Notes: generated from the letters alone by a model not told the origin. Shown: positions 47,131 to 59,313, counted from the stretch's first letter. The stretch: DNA of 64,000 nucleotides from Eunapius fragilis (GCA_963681505.1 OY811971.1:2200090-2264089), one strand, 5' to 3'. Made by a program: numbers and translations.

Positions 47131-47364
47131 CTGGGAGAGAAGGGGCACGCTCATGTGATGTGCTCAGACAGGCACCTCTGGGTACCTAGGAGGGATGGGG
47201 AGGAGGGATATGGTATCAGACCACTTCCACTGCAGACCACACCCACAAACTTTATACTCCACCCTATCTGACCATACCTACATGCACAGACACAGCCACA
47301 CAAACGGAGATGTACCATATCGGGCATACAAAAGAGTTCCAACCACAATGACATCAAGACGTGC

Positions 47365-47497
47365 CCCCCACCCCCCCCCCCTCAATTTATAAATTCATAA
47401 CTTTTCGGGCCGCATTTTATAATAATACTCCCCCCCCCCCCCACCCCACCCCACACCCACCATTCGTGCCACCTCCTAAATCCTGGATCCACCGCTG
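47365..47497. mobile_element. C-run/GGATCC-ended element fragment
   Basis: Two C-runs, AT-rich middle, and the end TCCTGGATCCACCGCTGG, as at 11660 and 19265. No target duplication resolved; it is probably one end of the same short-element family. Confidence 0.4.
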
Positions 47498-47559
47498 GGT
47501 ACTTCACTCATCTTCCCTCTAACATGTCTCATTTCATTGATCAAACTGCACCCTCAACA

Positions 47560-47955
47560 CCCTCACCTGTCACACACTACACCATCACCAATCACACACA
47601 CCAGTCACCAAGCTCTCACCAATCACAAATACCACCCTCACTAATCACACTTCACCCTCAACAATATTACTCCACCTTCACCAATCACACACACCAATCA
47701 CACACTCCAACCTAACCGATTACACTCCATCACCAATCACACAGTCCACCCTCACTAATCACACACTCACCCTCACTAATCACACACTCCAACCTCACCA
47801 ATCACACACTCCACCCTCACCAATCACACACTCCACCCTCACCAATCACACACTCCACCCTCACCAATCACACACCCCACACTCACTAATCACACCACCC
47901 TCATTAATCACACTCCACCCTCACCAATCACACTCCACCCTCACCAATCATACAT
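47560..47955. repeat. 20-22 bp minisatellite
   Basis: Same CACCCTCACCAATCACACTC unit, in the presumed intron between exons K and F of NBN-like copy 8. A further small block lies at 48610-48775. Confidence 0.9.
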
Positions 47956-47970
47956 CTCTCAGGTCTCACT

Positions 47971-48260
47971 ATCTTCTTTGGATGCATATATGAAGCCATC
48001 CTTGGTCATGACAGCGTCATACTTCACGCCACCATCGCAAGGCTCCACCTCTGGCCCCTCTACCTCCTCTTCCCTCTCCTTCCACAGGTCAGTCTCAGTC
48101 ACCTTTGACCACTTGCCACCCATTCCAGAGAACAGGTTGAATGGAGACACGCCCACAGCAGCACGCACACCAGACACAGAGGGATGGCTACTCCCGGCCA
48201 CCATTGAAAGGCCTCTGCTGCTGTCTTGTGTCTTGGCCCTTCCACCTTCACTTCACCTCT
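47971..48260 (-). CDS. NBN: NBN-like exon K, copy 4 (best copy)
   Basis: An open minus-strand frame encodes SMVAGSSHPSVSGVRAAVGV, SPFNLFSGMGGKWSKVTETD, LWKEREEEVEGPEVEP and KYDAVMTKDGFIY. Nibrin has an EDSLWSAKE motif followed by LLLTEFRSL at the same relative place. A GTGAGA donor lies after SKED at about 47970. Upstream the frame meets a TGA after GTSLGTQR in all copies, so either an exon border lies there or the protein starts after it; the acceptor is not clear. Confidence 0.45.
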
Positions 48261-48369
48261 GTGTTCCAAGTGAGGTACCCTCCACTACAGCAGCTGCCTT
48301 GTGTTTCCTGGTGCTCAAAAAGGGGGAGGAGGCTGTCGGCATGGCGATCAGCCTAACTGGTGTGGAAGG

Positions 48370-49420
48370 GTCCATGTAGCTGTAGTTACAGGGATAACAG
48401 GCATGGCAGCTGTAGCTATGGTTACGTGTATAGCAGCTGTAGCCATGGTTACAGGCAGTGAGGTTACAAGTTCTCCAAGTGCTACTGACTACATGGCCAC
48501 ACTAACATAGATGTACCATATGTGTAATACCAACCACAATGACATCAACAGGTACTTCACTCATCTTCATTCTAACATGTCTTGTTACATTGATCAAACT
48601 TATCTCAACTCAAACACCCCACCCTCACCAATCACACTCCATCCTCACTAATCACACACTCCACCCTCAACAATCACACACTCCACCCTCACTAATTACA
48701 CTCCACCCTCACCCTCACCAATCACAAATACCACCCTCACCAATCACACATTCCACCCTCACTATCACAACTCACCTACTGAGGATGTTCCCCTTCACAC
48801 CAGGAATCCATCTTGTGAGCTCCTTAGGTGTGACCTGCTTCCCTGATACTCTTTCCTATTCATCACGCTAGGAAGGGAACCCCCCTTTGTTTGAACAGTG
48901 GTTTGGTGGGTGGGGCCTGGGGTAGCACAATGTCGCTTCACGGTGCGACAAAAAAACCAGTTCACTCGACAGTGGGCTGCCAAACTCACTCACCTAACAA
49001 GTGTGGAAATGGTAACCAAGGTTACAGGTTAAACAGTGTCCCAGAGGTAGCCATGGTTACAGATATAACAAGGCCTGATAGCAATGGCCTTGAGTTTCCT
49101 GGTGCTCAAAAAGGGGGAGGAGGCTGTCGGCATGCCTAACAGGTCTGGCAGGGGTAGCCATGGTTACAGGTATTAAAGACTACAATAAAAATTAAAATGC
49201 AAAAAAAAAAAGAATTACGCATATTGTATTACTGAGCAACAATTACATTCAGTTTCATGTTGTGCTGCAATGTGTACACGCTTTCATGTATCATGCATTG
49301 GTCATTGTAGCAATAACCGGAGCTCAAAAAGGGGGAGGAGGCTGTCAGTATGTAACAGGTCTAGCAGGGGTAGCCATGGTTACAGGCATTAAAATAACTA
49401 GAATAAATACAAAAAAATAA
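48370..49420. repeat. GTAGCCATGGTTACAGG repeats and degraded central NBN-like exon
   Basis: Repeat copies lie at 48370-48460, 49010-49160 and 49360-49390, each last one ending in ATTAAA and an A-rich tail. Between them, 48786-48960 is a frame-broken copy of the central exon seen at 16160-16425. The 3' region of the zinc-finger module is duplicated here (49080-49320 and 49320-49420). Confidence 0.45.
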
Positions 49421-49497
49421 AAGAATTACACTTATTGCGTTACTAAGCAATTACATTCCGTTATGCAGCAATGTGTACACGCTTGATTCAGTGTGTA

Positions 49498-50289
49498 TCA
49501 TGCATTGGTCATTGTGGTTGGATCTTGGGAGTAGGAGCAGTGCTGGAGATGACGTCTCAAACCACTCTTGGTCACATATTTCTTGTCACATCCTTCAGAG
49601 GGACATCTTAACTGCTCACCAAGGTGTTTTCTGCCATGCTCTTTCAGAGCAGAAATGGACCTGAAAGATTGCCTGCAGAAACACTTATAAGGTCGATCAT
49701 TGCTGTGGACCATCATATGGTATGTGAGACTTGATCTGTAGGAATACTGCTTGTTGCAAATAGTACACTTGAATCTTCTGGCTCCTGTGTGGACAACCAT
49801 GTGTTTCTTCAGAGTTCCGTTGTCGCCAAATGCCTTCCCACATTCAGAACACTGATAGTTCTTTTCTTTTGTATGGACAACCATGTGCGTTTTCAGATGT
49901 TCCTTACGACCAAATGCCTTCCCACATTCAGAACACTGATAGTTCTTTTCTTGCGTATGGACAACCATGTGTTTCTTCAGAGTTCCGTTTTCGCCAAATG
50001 CCTTCCCACATTCAGAACACTGATAGTTCTTTTCTTTTGTATGGACAACCATGTGCCTCTTCAGATTTTCCTTACGACCAAATGCCTTCCCACATTCAGA
50101 ACACTGATTGTTCTTTTCTTTTGTATGGACAACCATGTGCGTTTTCAGATGTCCCTTACGACCAAATGCCTTCCCACATTCAGAACACTGATAGTTCTTT
50201 TCTTGTGTATGGACAACCATGTGCTTCTTCATATCTCCCTTACAACCAAATGCCTTCCCACATTGGTGCTTTATTGCAGCTGTGCTCAT
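49498..50289 (-). CDS. C2H2 zinc-finger protein H, intact frame
   Basis: 263 codons from ATG 50289 (MSTAAIKHQCGKAFG). Finger 1 lost its first Cys pair member by a small deletion; five further variable fingers are regular, followed by the three-finger tail, which ends QDPTTMTNA. Helices are RKGHLKT, RKENLKR, ENGTLKK, RKEHLKT and DNGTLKK; alternating pairs suggest duplication of a two-finger unit. Linkers are TQEKNYQC and TKEKNYQC. GC-box and CATGTAATTTAACCC block at 50413-50440 may be its promoter. Confidence 0.8.
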   Translation of the reverse strand: MSTAAIKHQCGKAFGCKGDMKKHMVVHTQEKNYQCSECGKAFGRKGHLKTHMVVHTKEKNNQCSECGKAFGRKENLKRHMVVHTKEKNYQCSECGKAFGENGTLKKHMVVHTQEKNYQCSECGKAFGRKEHLKTHMVVHTKEKNYQCSECGKAFGDNGTLKKHMVVHTGARRFKCTICNKQYSYRSSLTYHMMVHSNDRPYKCFCRQSFRSISALKEHGRKHLGEQLRCPSEGCDKKYVTKSGLRRHLQHCSYSQDPTTMTNA

Positions 50290-50679
50290 CTTCCTTGGGT
50301 GAGCATGTATAACATTTGGCAGTTAATAGAAAATAATAGTAATTTGCAAAAACACTAATTTATGTTTTATGTCAGCTAACTAACATTACTGCCTAACCAC
50401 ATTACCGCTAAGTGGGCGGGACATGTAATTTAACCCTATAAGTTCGGCGACATCAACCATACCGTGTACCGTAACAACGATTTATTCCGGTTACCTCGGG
50501 GACATCAACTAGAGGTTTCCAAAAGGGTGCCCCATTCCCCCCTCCCACCCACTACGCTCCCCGCTCGACAATTTTTTTGTTTTATGTCTCCCTCCATAGA
50601 CGTAGGACCTTTTCCTATAATCACCCTGTGATTAAAAATTCTAAATCTTCAACCAGGAATCGAATAAGGATGGTAACAA

Positions 50680-50920
50680 GCGCCATGCGTTAAATAAATT
50701 TAGTAGACCCAATGGTACTTTATTATGACTGTGATGATTGTGTACACTTTATGCCGGTACCTTGTTAACTGGTTTCACCGGTTTTCCTCCCTCTTTCAGC
50801 CTCAATCTGAGTCTGTATTATGAAAGGCGTATAGACACGTGATATCAATACGACTACGACGTTAATATCAAGCGGAAATTAATTTCGCTGTCTTGGAGTA
50901 TCACGTGTCTATGTAGTAAT
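50680..50920 (-). promoter_or_regulatory. Conserved upstream block, copy 8
   Basis: Keeps AACTGGTTTCACCGGTTTTCC, CCTCTTTCAG, ACACGTGATA and TATCACGTGTCT, about 0.5 kb upstream of zinc-finger gene H. Confidence 0.4.
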
Positions 50921-51160
50921 GAAATCATTTTCCAGGTATTAGATAATGCCCATACACCTCATGCGCTCTTGATTTTTAATAAGTGCTACGTGCTATTAAC
51001 AACATGCAGTCAATGAAATAGAAACATGTGTGTAGCAAGGTACATGCTTGATCACCCTCATAATGACGTAATGATACAAGGGTGTGATTATAACATGAAC
51101 GGTACACTCTTGCGAACCTAAAAATGTCATCAATCTCTGCCTCATCCTCAGAGTCAGAAG

Positions 51161-52463
51161 CAGCGGCGACGGAAGGGATTAAAAAGTGTAGCCGCCATTA
51201 TGGAGATTAATAATATGAAATAATTAATAATATGAATATCACACTTATTATAGTACACATCATTCATTGCAAATAAACTTTCCAAGCAAGGTACTTGTAA
51301 GCCTATGCCCTGAACCGAAGATAAAATCGTTAACAGAATCGATCAAATTGAGGCTTTCGGTCATAAGTGAAGTAGCATTGCATTATTCAACCGCACTGTG
51401 GTCATAGTACGTACTTCTTAAAAAAGGTTTAATTCTTCTCAGCGTACGCGCGTGCTGAAAGAACGTTCACTTGTAGCATTTGTTGCAGGCAGGACCAAAA
51501 TCAACAAATGGAATGTGCAAACTAGTGAAACAAGCACTCTTTGGATGGGTGTGAGGTCCCTTAGAATTATCACAACACAATGTAGATTGTATTCCTTCCA
51601 TTGGATATATTTAGGCAGATTTTGGGACATTATATCTCAACTGATCAATGCTCATATCATCACCGTAAAATTCAGACGCAAACTGCAATTCTTCATCGAA
51701 ATTTTCTTTATTTGCTGCTTTCAAAGCTTACATTATTATCAGGTCTCAGTAGTTCTTCAATGAAAATACGACGGTATACATTTCCCGGATGATCTCCTTC
51801 ACTTGAACCAGAATTATATCGTCTAGGTGGCCTTCTATTGCGTGGCAGTGTGGGATATTCCACTCCAAGTTCACTAGCAGTCTGGTAAACTCTTCCCAAA
51901 TATTTTCTTCAGACCTTAATGACTGAAGAGTTTTTACTGTCATTGCTGCTACTGATTGGCCTTCTGCTGCAGATATGCTTGGGGATTGGAGTGTCTAACT
52001 TAGATTGTCACTGTGTCGTAGCAGCAATTGTCCGAATATCAAACACCAAACAAGAAATCAAACGATTCCATACATGCTTTTACGCCTATTATTCTATAGA
52101 TTTCATGTCTGCATGTTTGTTTAACGTATTGCAGCAATTCCTCCCATATTGTAAATAGTGTCTAAATTAAATTATGAAGTGTTGTTACAACACTTCATAA
52201 TTTAATTTAGACACAATCCTTCCAAGGCACTCTGCATTGATGCACGGTCCTAGTAGCATGAAGCCATTTTTAACGTGGAGAGCAGCAGGTATACAGTAGC
52301 AGCTGTAAGCTGAAATGATTATCACTCATAGTGTTTGTAATACATCCTGCTCACCTGCGATTTAACTGCTATGAATAATTAATAACATCATGAATAACTG
52401 ATCATCGGTGCAAAAAGTGGAGCCGCCATGGCGGCTCCGGCGGCCATGGTTCCGACGCCGCTT
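51161..52463 (-). mobile_element. hAT-type element with degraded transposase
   Basis: The imperfect terminal repeats are CAGCGGCGACGGAA and its partner TTCCGACGCCG. On the minus strand it keeps ELGVEYPTLPRNRRPPRRYN (about 51880-51820) and the C-terminal motif LVLPATNATSERSFS near 51480, then TLRRIKPFLRST and LNNAMLLHL, in shifted frames. The catalytic middle is missing, so it is inactive. A 57-bp perfect palindrome lies within it at 52158-52214. Confidence 0.7.
52158..52214. repeat. Perfect palindrome, 28-bp arms, 1-base spacer
   Basis: GTGTCTAAATTAAATTATGA begins the left arm; the right arm (52187-52214) is its exact complement. It could extrude as a cruciform. Confidence 0.95.
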
Positions 52464-52528
52464 AGAAGGTTCTCTCTAAAAAAGGGGCAGAAGCAGTCAC
52501 GTGATGTTTGACCACGCCCACACATCAC

Positions 52529-52621
52529 CCCCTCCTCCTGCTCAGTCAACCCCTGTTGGACTTCAGCTGACTCCACCAGCCCAACAATCCTTGGCATCTG
52601 TTTTAACCCTGTGCTGCCAAC
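52529..52621 (-). pseudogene. NBN: NBN-like exon M, copy 9 (internal deletion)
   Basis: Reads MPRIVGLVESAEVQQGLTEQ, lacking HVET as in copy 6. The donor region is GTGATG. Confidence 0.5.
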
Positions 52622-52928
52622 CTAATTTTTAAGAAAGATTTAACACTTAATGTTTAAAAGGTGGCACGTTTATAAGTAGTTATACATATCTGTGTGATTA
52701 AAGTCCTGAAGTGGCATGTTTGACAGTTTTCCTGAAAGGCGGTTGCAGATGTGTTAATCATCTTATATACCACTGAATAATATCAATGCTGTTTGCCATT
52801 GGATTTTTAATTCAGAAACACTAAAAACATTTGTGGTTCTACCCCACAATAACCTTGTCCCCCCCCCCACCTTTCCCACTGGCAGAGGCAGATAATGTTT
52901 GGCCACACCGACACATAGTGACACTCAC

Positions 52929-53033
52929 CCTCTCCTCCTGCTCCATCATCCACTGTTGGACTTCAGCTGACGTCTCTAAATGCTCCACCAGCCCCACAAT
53001 CCTTGGCATCTGAGTTAACCCTGTGCTGCCAAC
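52929..53033 (-). pseudogene. NBN: NBN-like exon M, copy 10
   Basis: Full length, encoding LTQMPRIVGLVEHLETSAEV and QQWMMEQEE; one base change at the end alters the final Gly codon. Acceptor TAG and donor GTGAGT are kept, but no R exon lies directly downstream. Confidence 0.5.
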
Positions 53034-53464
53034 CTATTTTTAAAATGCTTTATCATATGATCACCACTACACCCTCCCAGCACCATCATCACGGCCTAGC
53101 AGCATGGTTCTTGACCCAGATCACCATAGCAACGAATGGATTACATTGTGCTTACCTTGAACTATGGTATGGAGACACTACTTGGGCCAGAGTACTGGGA
53201 GCCAATGGGATTGTAGGCATGTGATTATAAGTGCAATGAACAAGAGTGTAATATAACACCATGGCTGTAACATCACATGTGTCACCCATGAGCAATATAT
53301 AATTTAGATGACGCTGGGAGGTTACACTGCTATTGTATTGCCTGGAATCAGCAATTACCACTGCAACCTCGCAGAACCATCATCACTACACTCAGCTCAT
53401 GGATGGATTACATAAATATTAAACAATATGCTGCTATTGATTCATCATATGCATACTGCTATGC

Positions 53465-54075
53465 CACTCCACCATCACTAATCACACTCCACCCTCACCA
53501 ATCACCCTCCACCCTCACCAATCACGCTCCACCCTCACCAATCAAACACCCCACCATCATCAATCACACACACCACCCTCACCAATCACACCCTCCCTAA
53601 TCACACTCCACTTTCAACAATCACACACTCCACCCTCACTATCACACACCAACCCTCACCAATCACTCTACCCTCACCAATCACAATCCACCCTCACCAA
53701 TCTCACTCCACACACAAATCGCACACCACCCTTATCAACCACACCCTCACCAATCACACACTCCACCCTCACCAATCACACTCCACCTTCACCAATCACA
53801 CTCCACTCTCACCAATCACACAATTCACCCTCAACAATCACACTACACCCTCACCAATCACACACTCCACACATACCAATCACACTCCAACCTCACCAAT
53901 CACACCCTCACTAATCACACTCCACACATACAATCACTCTCCAGCCTCACACTCCACCATCACCAATCACACTACCCTCACCAATCACACTACACACTCA
54001 CCAATTACACACTCCACCTACACCAATCACAACCGTCACTAATCACACACTCCACCAATCACATACTACAAATTC
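53465..54075. repeat. 20-22 bp minisatellite
   Basis: Same unit family between M exon copies 10 and 11. Confidence 0.9.
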
Positions 54076-54137
54076 TCTAATCACACACTGGCAGAGGCAG
54101 ATGATGCTTGGCCACACCCACACATAGTGACACTCAC

Positions 54138-54242
54138 CCCCTCCTCCTGCTCCATCAACCACTGTTGGACTTCAGCTGACGTCTCTATATGCTCCACCAG
54201 CCCCACAATCCTTGGCATCTGTGTTAACCCTGTGCTGCCAAC
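54138..54242 (-). pseudogene. NBN: NBN-like exon M, copy 11
   Basis: A full-length exon with intact borders (TAATTAG acceptor, GTGAGT donor) and the codons of copy 1. It lies downstream of the long exon at 55073-55831, which would be its upstream partner in a spliced gene. The R exon is not adjacent. Confidence 0.5.
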
Positions 54243-54524
54243 CTAATTATAAAAACCTTTATCATATGATCACCACTACACCCTCCCAGCACCATCATCA
54301 CGGCCTTGCAGCATGGTCCTTGACCCAGATCACCATCGCAACAAATGGATTACATTGTGCTAACCTTGAACTATGGTATGGAGACACTTCTACACAAACT
54401 ATTGACCACTTGGGCCAGAGTATTGGGAGCCAATGGGATTGCAGTAAGTTCATGGATTACATACAAGTTAACCCCACATTGTATGCAGCAATTGATTCAG
54501 CAAATGCATACTGCTATGCCACTC

Positions 54525-55072
54525 TCAATCACACACTCCACCATCACCAATCAGTCAACGGTCACCAATCACACACTCCACTGTTACCAGTGACACACTC
54601 CACCATCACCAATCATCAATACCATCCTCACTAATCACACTCCACCCTTACCAATCACACTCCACCTTCGCAAATCACACACACCAATCACACCCTCCAC
54701 CCTCACCAATAATTCATTCCACCACAAACTCCACCCTCACCAAGCACACACTCCACCCTCTCCAATCTCATTCCACCGTCAGCAATCACAACTCCACCAT
54801 CACACTACTGTCACCCTTACTACAACACACTCCACCCTCACCAATCACAAACACCACCCTCACCAATCACTCCACCCTCATAAACCACTCATACCTCATC
54901 AATCACCCACTCCACCCTCACCAATCTCACAATCCACCCTCACTAATCACACATTCCACCGTCACCAATCCCACACCACCCTCAACAACACACTTCACCC
55001 TCACTAATCACCACACTCCACCCTCACCAATCCGCATACCTCTCATATTTCACCAATCCATACCCCGCATAC
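54525..55072. repeat. 20-22 bp minisatellite
   Basis: Degenerate copies of the CACCCTCACCAATCACA unit, directly downstream (minus strand) of the long exon at 55073-55831. Confidence 0.9.
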
Positions 55073-55831
55073 CTCTTGCTCCTGCTCTCCCCAAGGTGTG
55101 CTCCCCAACATATATGGTGGGCGTGTCCTTCAAGGCTGGAGGTGGTGCCTTCACCACTGCTCCTTCAGCAGGTGTGCTCTGTTTAGAACCACTTGACCCA
55201 CCAGCTTCCTGGCCACCAGAGCACGGCCTCTTGCTCCTGCTCTCCCCAACACCACCATCGCTTGCCTTCCTCTTACCCCTGAACAGGGAAGACATCACAC
55301 TACCACCACCACTGCTCCCCAGGGACGTGGGCGTGACAGAGTTTGAGGCCAGCACACTGCCCACACTCCTGTCTGTGAAGGACACGTCTGCAGCCATGTT
55401 TACTGAGCGCTGAGTGGAGGAGGGGACAATGCTCTCAGGGTTAAATAGGGACCTGGAGGATTGGCCTGGGGCCCCGTGTTGTGGGACAGGCTCAGGATCA
55501 GCAGATCCAAACAGGTCGTCAAGGAGTTCTTCCTCGTTGACAACATCACCACCCATCCTGGGACAGGGTACCAATGTCTCGTTCACACGAAGAGTGCCAT
55601 TTGCTCTGGCCACACCCACACCTGATGCTCCTCCCTCCACACCATCAAAGGTCTCCTCCTCCTGCTTCACAACACTGGGTACACCCTGGCTGACAGTGTC
55701 TGCAGCGTAGATGGTCACGTTCTGGAGATGGTGGGGCTGTGAGTCCTCCATCATCAGGGAGGAGCCTGCCTCAGCACTGGGGACTTGGGATAGAGATGGA
55801 GGAGGCAAGCCAACTGGCGCATCTGAAAGCC
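55073..55831 (-). CDS. Long exon of an NBN-like linker or unknown nuclear protein
   Basis: Acceptor CTACAG, donor GTATGC, open for about 250 codons. Features in order: a Ser/Pro-rich start, QNVTIYAADTVSQGVP, VKQEEETFDG, an acidic NEEELLDDLFGSADPEP, a Ser-rich part, SLFRGKRKASDGG with a basic SRSKRPC (possible nuclear localisation signal), and a Pro/Ala-rich end. Nibrin linkers contain LEQLFKD and KKRERDE-type motifs, and the position upstream of an M exon fits, but the motif order differs. The ORF is real-looking; the identity is uncertain. Confidence 0.4.
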
Positions 55832-55864
55832 CTGTAGCTGGTGGGTGGTGATGTGAGGGTTTAG

Positions 55865-56632
55865 TGATATGGTGATATATGTATGTATGCATGTATGTAT
55901 TTATGTATGTATGTATGTATTTATGTATGTATGTATGTATGTATGTATGTATGTATGTATGTATGTATGTATGTATGTATGTATGTATGTATGTATGTAT
56001 GTATGTATGTATGTATGTATGTATGTATGTATGTATGTATGTACGTATGTATGTATGTATGTATGTATGTATGTATGTATTTGCTACGTCTCATAAAACG
56101 AGAAAGTTTGTGTCCTAATGTGTGTGAAGGCTGTTTGGAGTTGAAATAGAAGATTGAACGATTGTTGGTTTGAAAATATGAACAGACGCGCTCACCGTGG
56201 CTCCACTGAGCAAATAAAGCCCAAGTTTCGAATGGCGTAGTATATGGTGTCGTGTTGGTGTCTTGCGTGGACGTTACAACTATATTTGTGTCCCCCACTG
56301 TTTCTTCTCCCCAAACGTGACTGTATTGTATGCGTGTATGACATGTATATGTACAGTTGCGATGGAATATTATTATTATTATTATTATTATGTATGTATT
56401 TATGTATGTGTGTATGTGTGTGTGTGTATGTACGTACGTACGTACGTACATACACACACACATACACACATACATACATACATAAATACATACATACATA
56501 CATACATACATACATACATACATACATACGTACGTACGTACGATGTATGTATGTATGTATGTATGTATGTATGTATGTATGAATGTATGCATGTATGTAT
56601 GTATGTATGTATGTATGTATGTATGTATGTAC
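55865..56632. repeat. ATGT/CATA microsatellites with central inverted arrangement
   Basis: (ATGT)n from about 55875 to 56080, an (ATT)n run at 56371-56391, ACGTACGTACGTAC near 56432, (CATA)n to 56527, then (GTAT)n to 56632. The last two are complementary neighbours. Cys-Met-Tyr-Val open frames here are artefacts. Confidence 0.95.
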
Positions 56633-56769
56633 AACTCAAACCTTTCAGTACGAACCAATCTTACCATGTATGAAGCCACTGTCCTCCCAGCCTTGTTATA
56701 TGGTGCTGTAACATGGACTGCAAAGGCTCGAGACCTACACCGCCTTGACTCCTTCCATATGGCTTGCCT

Positions 56770-57120
56770 CCGTCACTCCACTCTCACTAATAATACACTC
56801 CACCCTCACAAATCACATACTCCATCCTCACCAATCTCACTCCACACACAAATCACACACTCCACCCTCACAAGTCACATAATCCACCCTCACCAATCAC
56901 ACACTCACCTTCACCAATCACACTCCACGTATACCAATCACACACTCAACCCTCACGAATTGCACATCCACCCTCACCAATCACACACTCCACCTTCAGC
57001 AATCATACACTCCACCCTCACAAATCACACACTCTACCCTCACTACACCCACCAATTACACACTGCACCCACACCAATCATAATCACACTCCACCAATCA
57101 CATACTACAAATTCTCTAAT
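56770..57120. repeat. 20-22 bp minisatellite
   Basis: The last block of the family; it ends at the same ACTACAAATTCTCTAAT sequence that ends the arrays at 8655, 15650 and 54070. Confidence 0.85.
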
Positions 57121-57129
57121 TAGAGGGAA

Positions 57130-58125
57130 ACTGCCACGAAAAAGTAATGCTATCTGTTTATAGCATTTGAGTAGAAAATAAGAACTGCAAATATCATGCA
57201 GTAAACATTTGCTTTTAATTCAAGATGCATTCAAGATAACATTGGTCGCCATGTTTTTTATTAAAATTAAATACTCTCTACGTCACTGGTCCTCACTGCT
57301 GCATTGCCAAAGGATGTATGATTCGAGATAATAAATGCACAAAGTTTTCATCGTTTGCCAAGAAAGAACCCATCTCTGCTTCACCAGGTAAGTTTTTGTT
57401 CGTGCTTTTTGAGCATATATCAAATGCTGAAATAATATCGATCACTTGTTTCAGTGGTTACTTGTTCTACAATTGACTGATGACTATCAGTTGCCATCCA
57501 ACGGAGCAATGCAACTTTCGTGTTGGGGACAGTGATGATGAAGAGTGTTTTTGTATGAGTTTTGTGATATTATTTAGTGCATCTAGAAAATTAAAAAGGG
57601 ACAAGGTTAAAGATCAACACACCTAGAGGTAGCATAGGTGTCACCTGGCACATATTGGCTGTCAAGTTGAGATGGAAAGTGGATGGGGATTAGAGAAGAG
57701 CAGGACACAGCCAGCTGATGTTCTAATTCCTAATTGGTCATGAGGCAAGCCTTGCACTTGACCTTACGGTCACACCACCGCTCAATGCTAGAATAATTTT
57801 CAAAGCGAGTGTGACAGCTGGGTCTGCAGCAAAACAACATTGCAATGCAATGAACCAAATGCTAGAGCTCTGCTAGTAAGGTGTGCAGGCTGTAAGGATG
57901 GTCCAGGCCATGATTTCTTAGAATTGGCTTTCACATTTGTGTATTATATAGTGTAACAAAGGTATGTAAAAAAAACTGCCAGGTTAAATTTAAACACACC
58001 CAAGCATAAAGGATCAATGGGACATGTAAGTCAAACAAACCCACATGTTGATACTGTTACAAAAATGCATTCAGTAAACTGCGAAGCTTGCCAGTTGGAC
58101 TTGAATGGTTGACCTCTCATCCCTG
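57130..58125. other. KDM5 intron, no gene recognised
   Basis: One plus-strand segment before a GTAAGT at about 57389 reads CCIAKGCMIRDNKCTKFSSF but has no start or partner exons. The part at 58000-58125 is homologous to 14870-15000 (GCTTGCCAGTTGGACTTGAA shared). Confidence 0.4.
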
Positions 58126-58199
58126 CTACACTCTGCCTCCGCCCTCCATCATCTGATGTTGCCCTTCAGCTCCTCCATCCTCATCAGCTGCTGCCTCAC

Positions 58200-58782
58200 C
58201 GTCTCCAGACCAGCCCCCCCCCCCCCCCACAATGAACCCCCTGGCCCTCTTCTGCCAGGCAATGGCCCTCTCCACCAGGCACTGGAGCGCCAGCCCCTCT
58301 GTTATCACCACGGGGACCTTCTTGAGGGATATGAGCAGGGACACCAGGCCATCCAGCATCGGCCGCCTGATGCGCACGCACAGGTTGCACACATATCTGG
58401 AGTCCTTCTCCACGGAGCCCTGCCTCCCCTTGGGCAGGTGCAGGCAGGAGGCATGGTACCACTCGTTGCACAGCTCACACTGCAGCATGTAGCCTGACTC
58501 TGGGCGCCTGCAGAAGCAGTAGAGCACTGGAGATGTGGCCATTCCCGTGCTCTTGAGCTCCTCGTCACGTTCCACCTTCTGGGAGTTCTCTGCCCTCAGC
58601 TCCCTCATGTACTGAAGCTCCTTCTTCTTCATGGAGCGTATCTTCTCCAGCTCCTTTGTTTCATCTCCCCCCAGGTCAGCTAGCACGTTTCCAGGGGGCA
58701 CTGTGTCACTCTCAGACTTCTTTTTACAGGGCTTGGATGAGTGTTTGTGAGGAAACGAGGCCCTTGTCCTGAGAAGAATACT
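58200..58782 (-). CDS. KDM5: KDM5 exon with second PHD finger
   Basis: Acceptor TTCTGCAG at 58783. The exon encodes a Lys-rich coiled stretch (ETKELEKIRSMKKKELQYMR), then a PHD finger (LYCFCRRPESGYMLQCELCN, EWYHASC, YVCNLC) and a PLU-1-type helix (LVSLLISLKKVPVVITEGLA). This matches KDM5 PHD2 and its flank. The frame is open; the donor is unclear because of a C-run (minus strand G-run) at about 58219, which could also be a length error. Confidence 0.8.
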
Positions 58783-58881
58783 CTGCAGAATCACGTGTGT
58801 GATGGTATAAGAACAGGTACAAGAATGTGAGGGTATAAGTGAATAATGATGTCCACAATACAAGAGTATAGAAGAGCTCAC

Positions 58882-59061
58882 CTCCAACAACAAGGAGGTG
58901 GTGTTTTTCTTCAGGAGCAGCTTTGCCGCCCTATCTGTCCACGCCTTTGCATTGGCATAGCGTGTTTCCAGCTGAATAAGAGGTTCCAACTTCACAGGAA
59001 TGGCTCTGCCCACATTAAGAACAGACTTCAACACACTAAGGTGAGGATTTTTTTTCCCTTC
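58882..59061 (-). CDS. KDM5: KDM5 exon, PLU-1 region 4
   Basis: Acceptor GCAG, donor GTGAGC. It encodes LKSVLNVGRAIPVKLEPLIQ, LETRYANAKAWTDRAAKLLL, matching the PLU-1 helices before PHD2 (RSIPVHLNSLPRLETLVAEV in KDM5). Frame intact. Confidence 0.8.
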
Positions 59062-59313
59062 CTGCAAGCAAACAGAATGATATCGGTAACTTCATTCCTA
59101 CCCATATTTCCTATGCCTGAAATCATATTTTATAAAAAGTCAGCATTTTATATCCTCTGCTTCTCTTTCTATCCAAATGTAACACAATATATTATTGATT
59201 CAGTATAGCATTGTCAGGATACTGCAATAACATTCAGGACCTATTTCTCTATACACATTGATTACCATATCAGTCGCTCACTAAGTTGTCACCCAACCCA
59301 TCGTTGCACCCAC

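Larger units (their letters stand above)
51118..52475 (-). pseudogene. NBN: NBN-like exon R, copy 9, split by hAT-type element
   Basis: The exon R halves lie at 51118-51152 and 52464-52475, with the element at about 51161-52463 between them. Sister copies read CTCAGAAGGTTC across the site; here GTCAGAAG and CTTAGAAG flank the insert as imperfect 8-bp duplicates. Confidence 0.6.

Noticed and set aside
55869-56679. Cys-Met-Tyr-Val and His-Thr-Tyr-Ile repeat frames
   Set aside because: Translation of tetranucleotide microsatellites in all frames.
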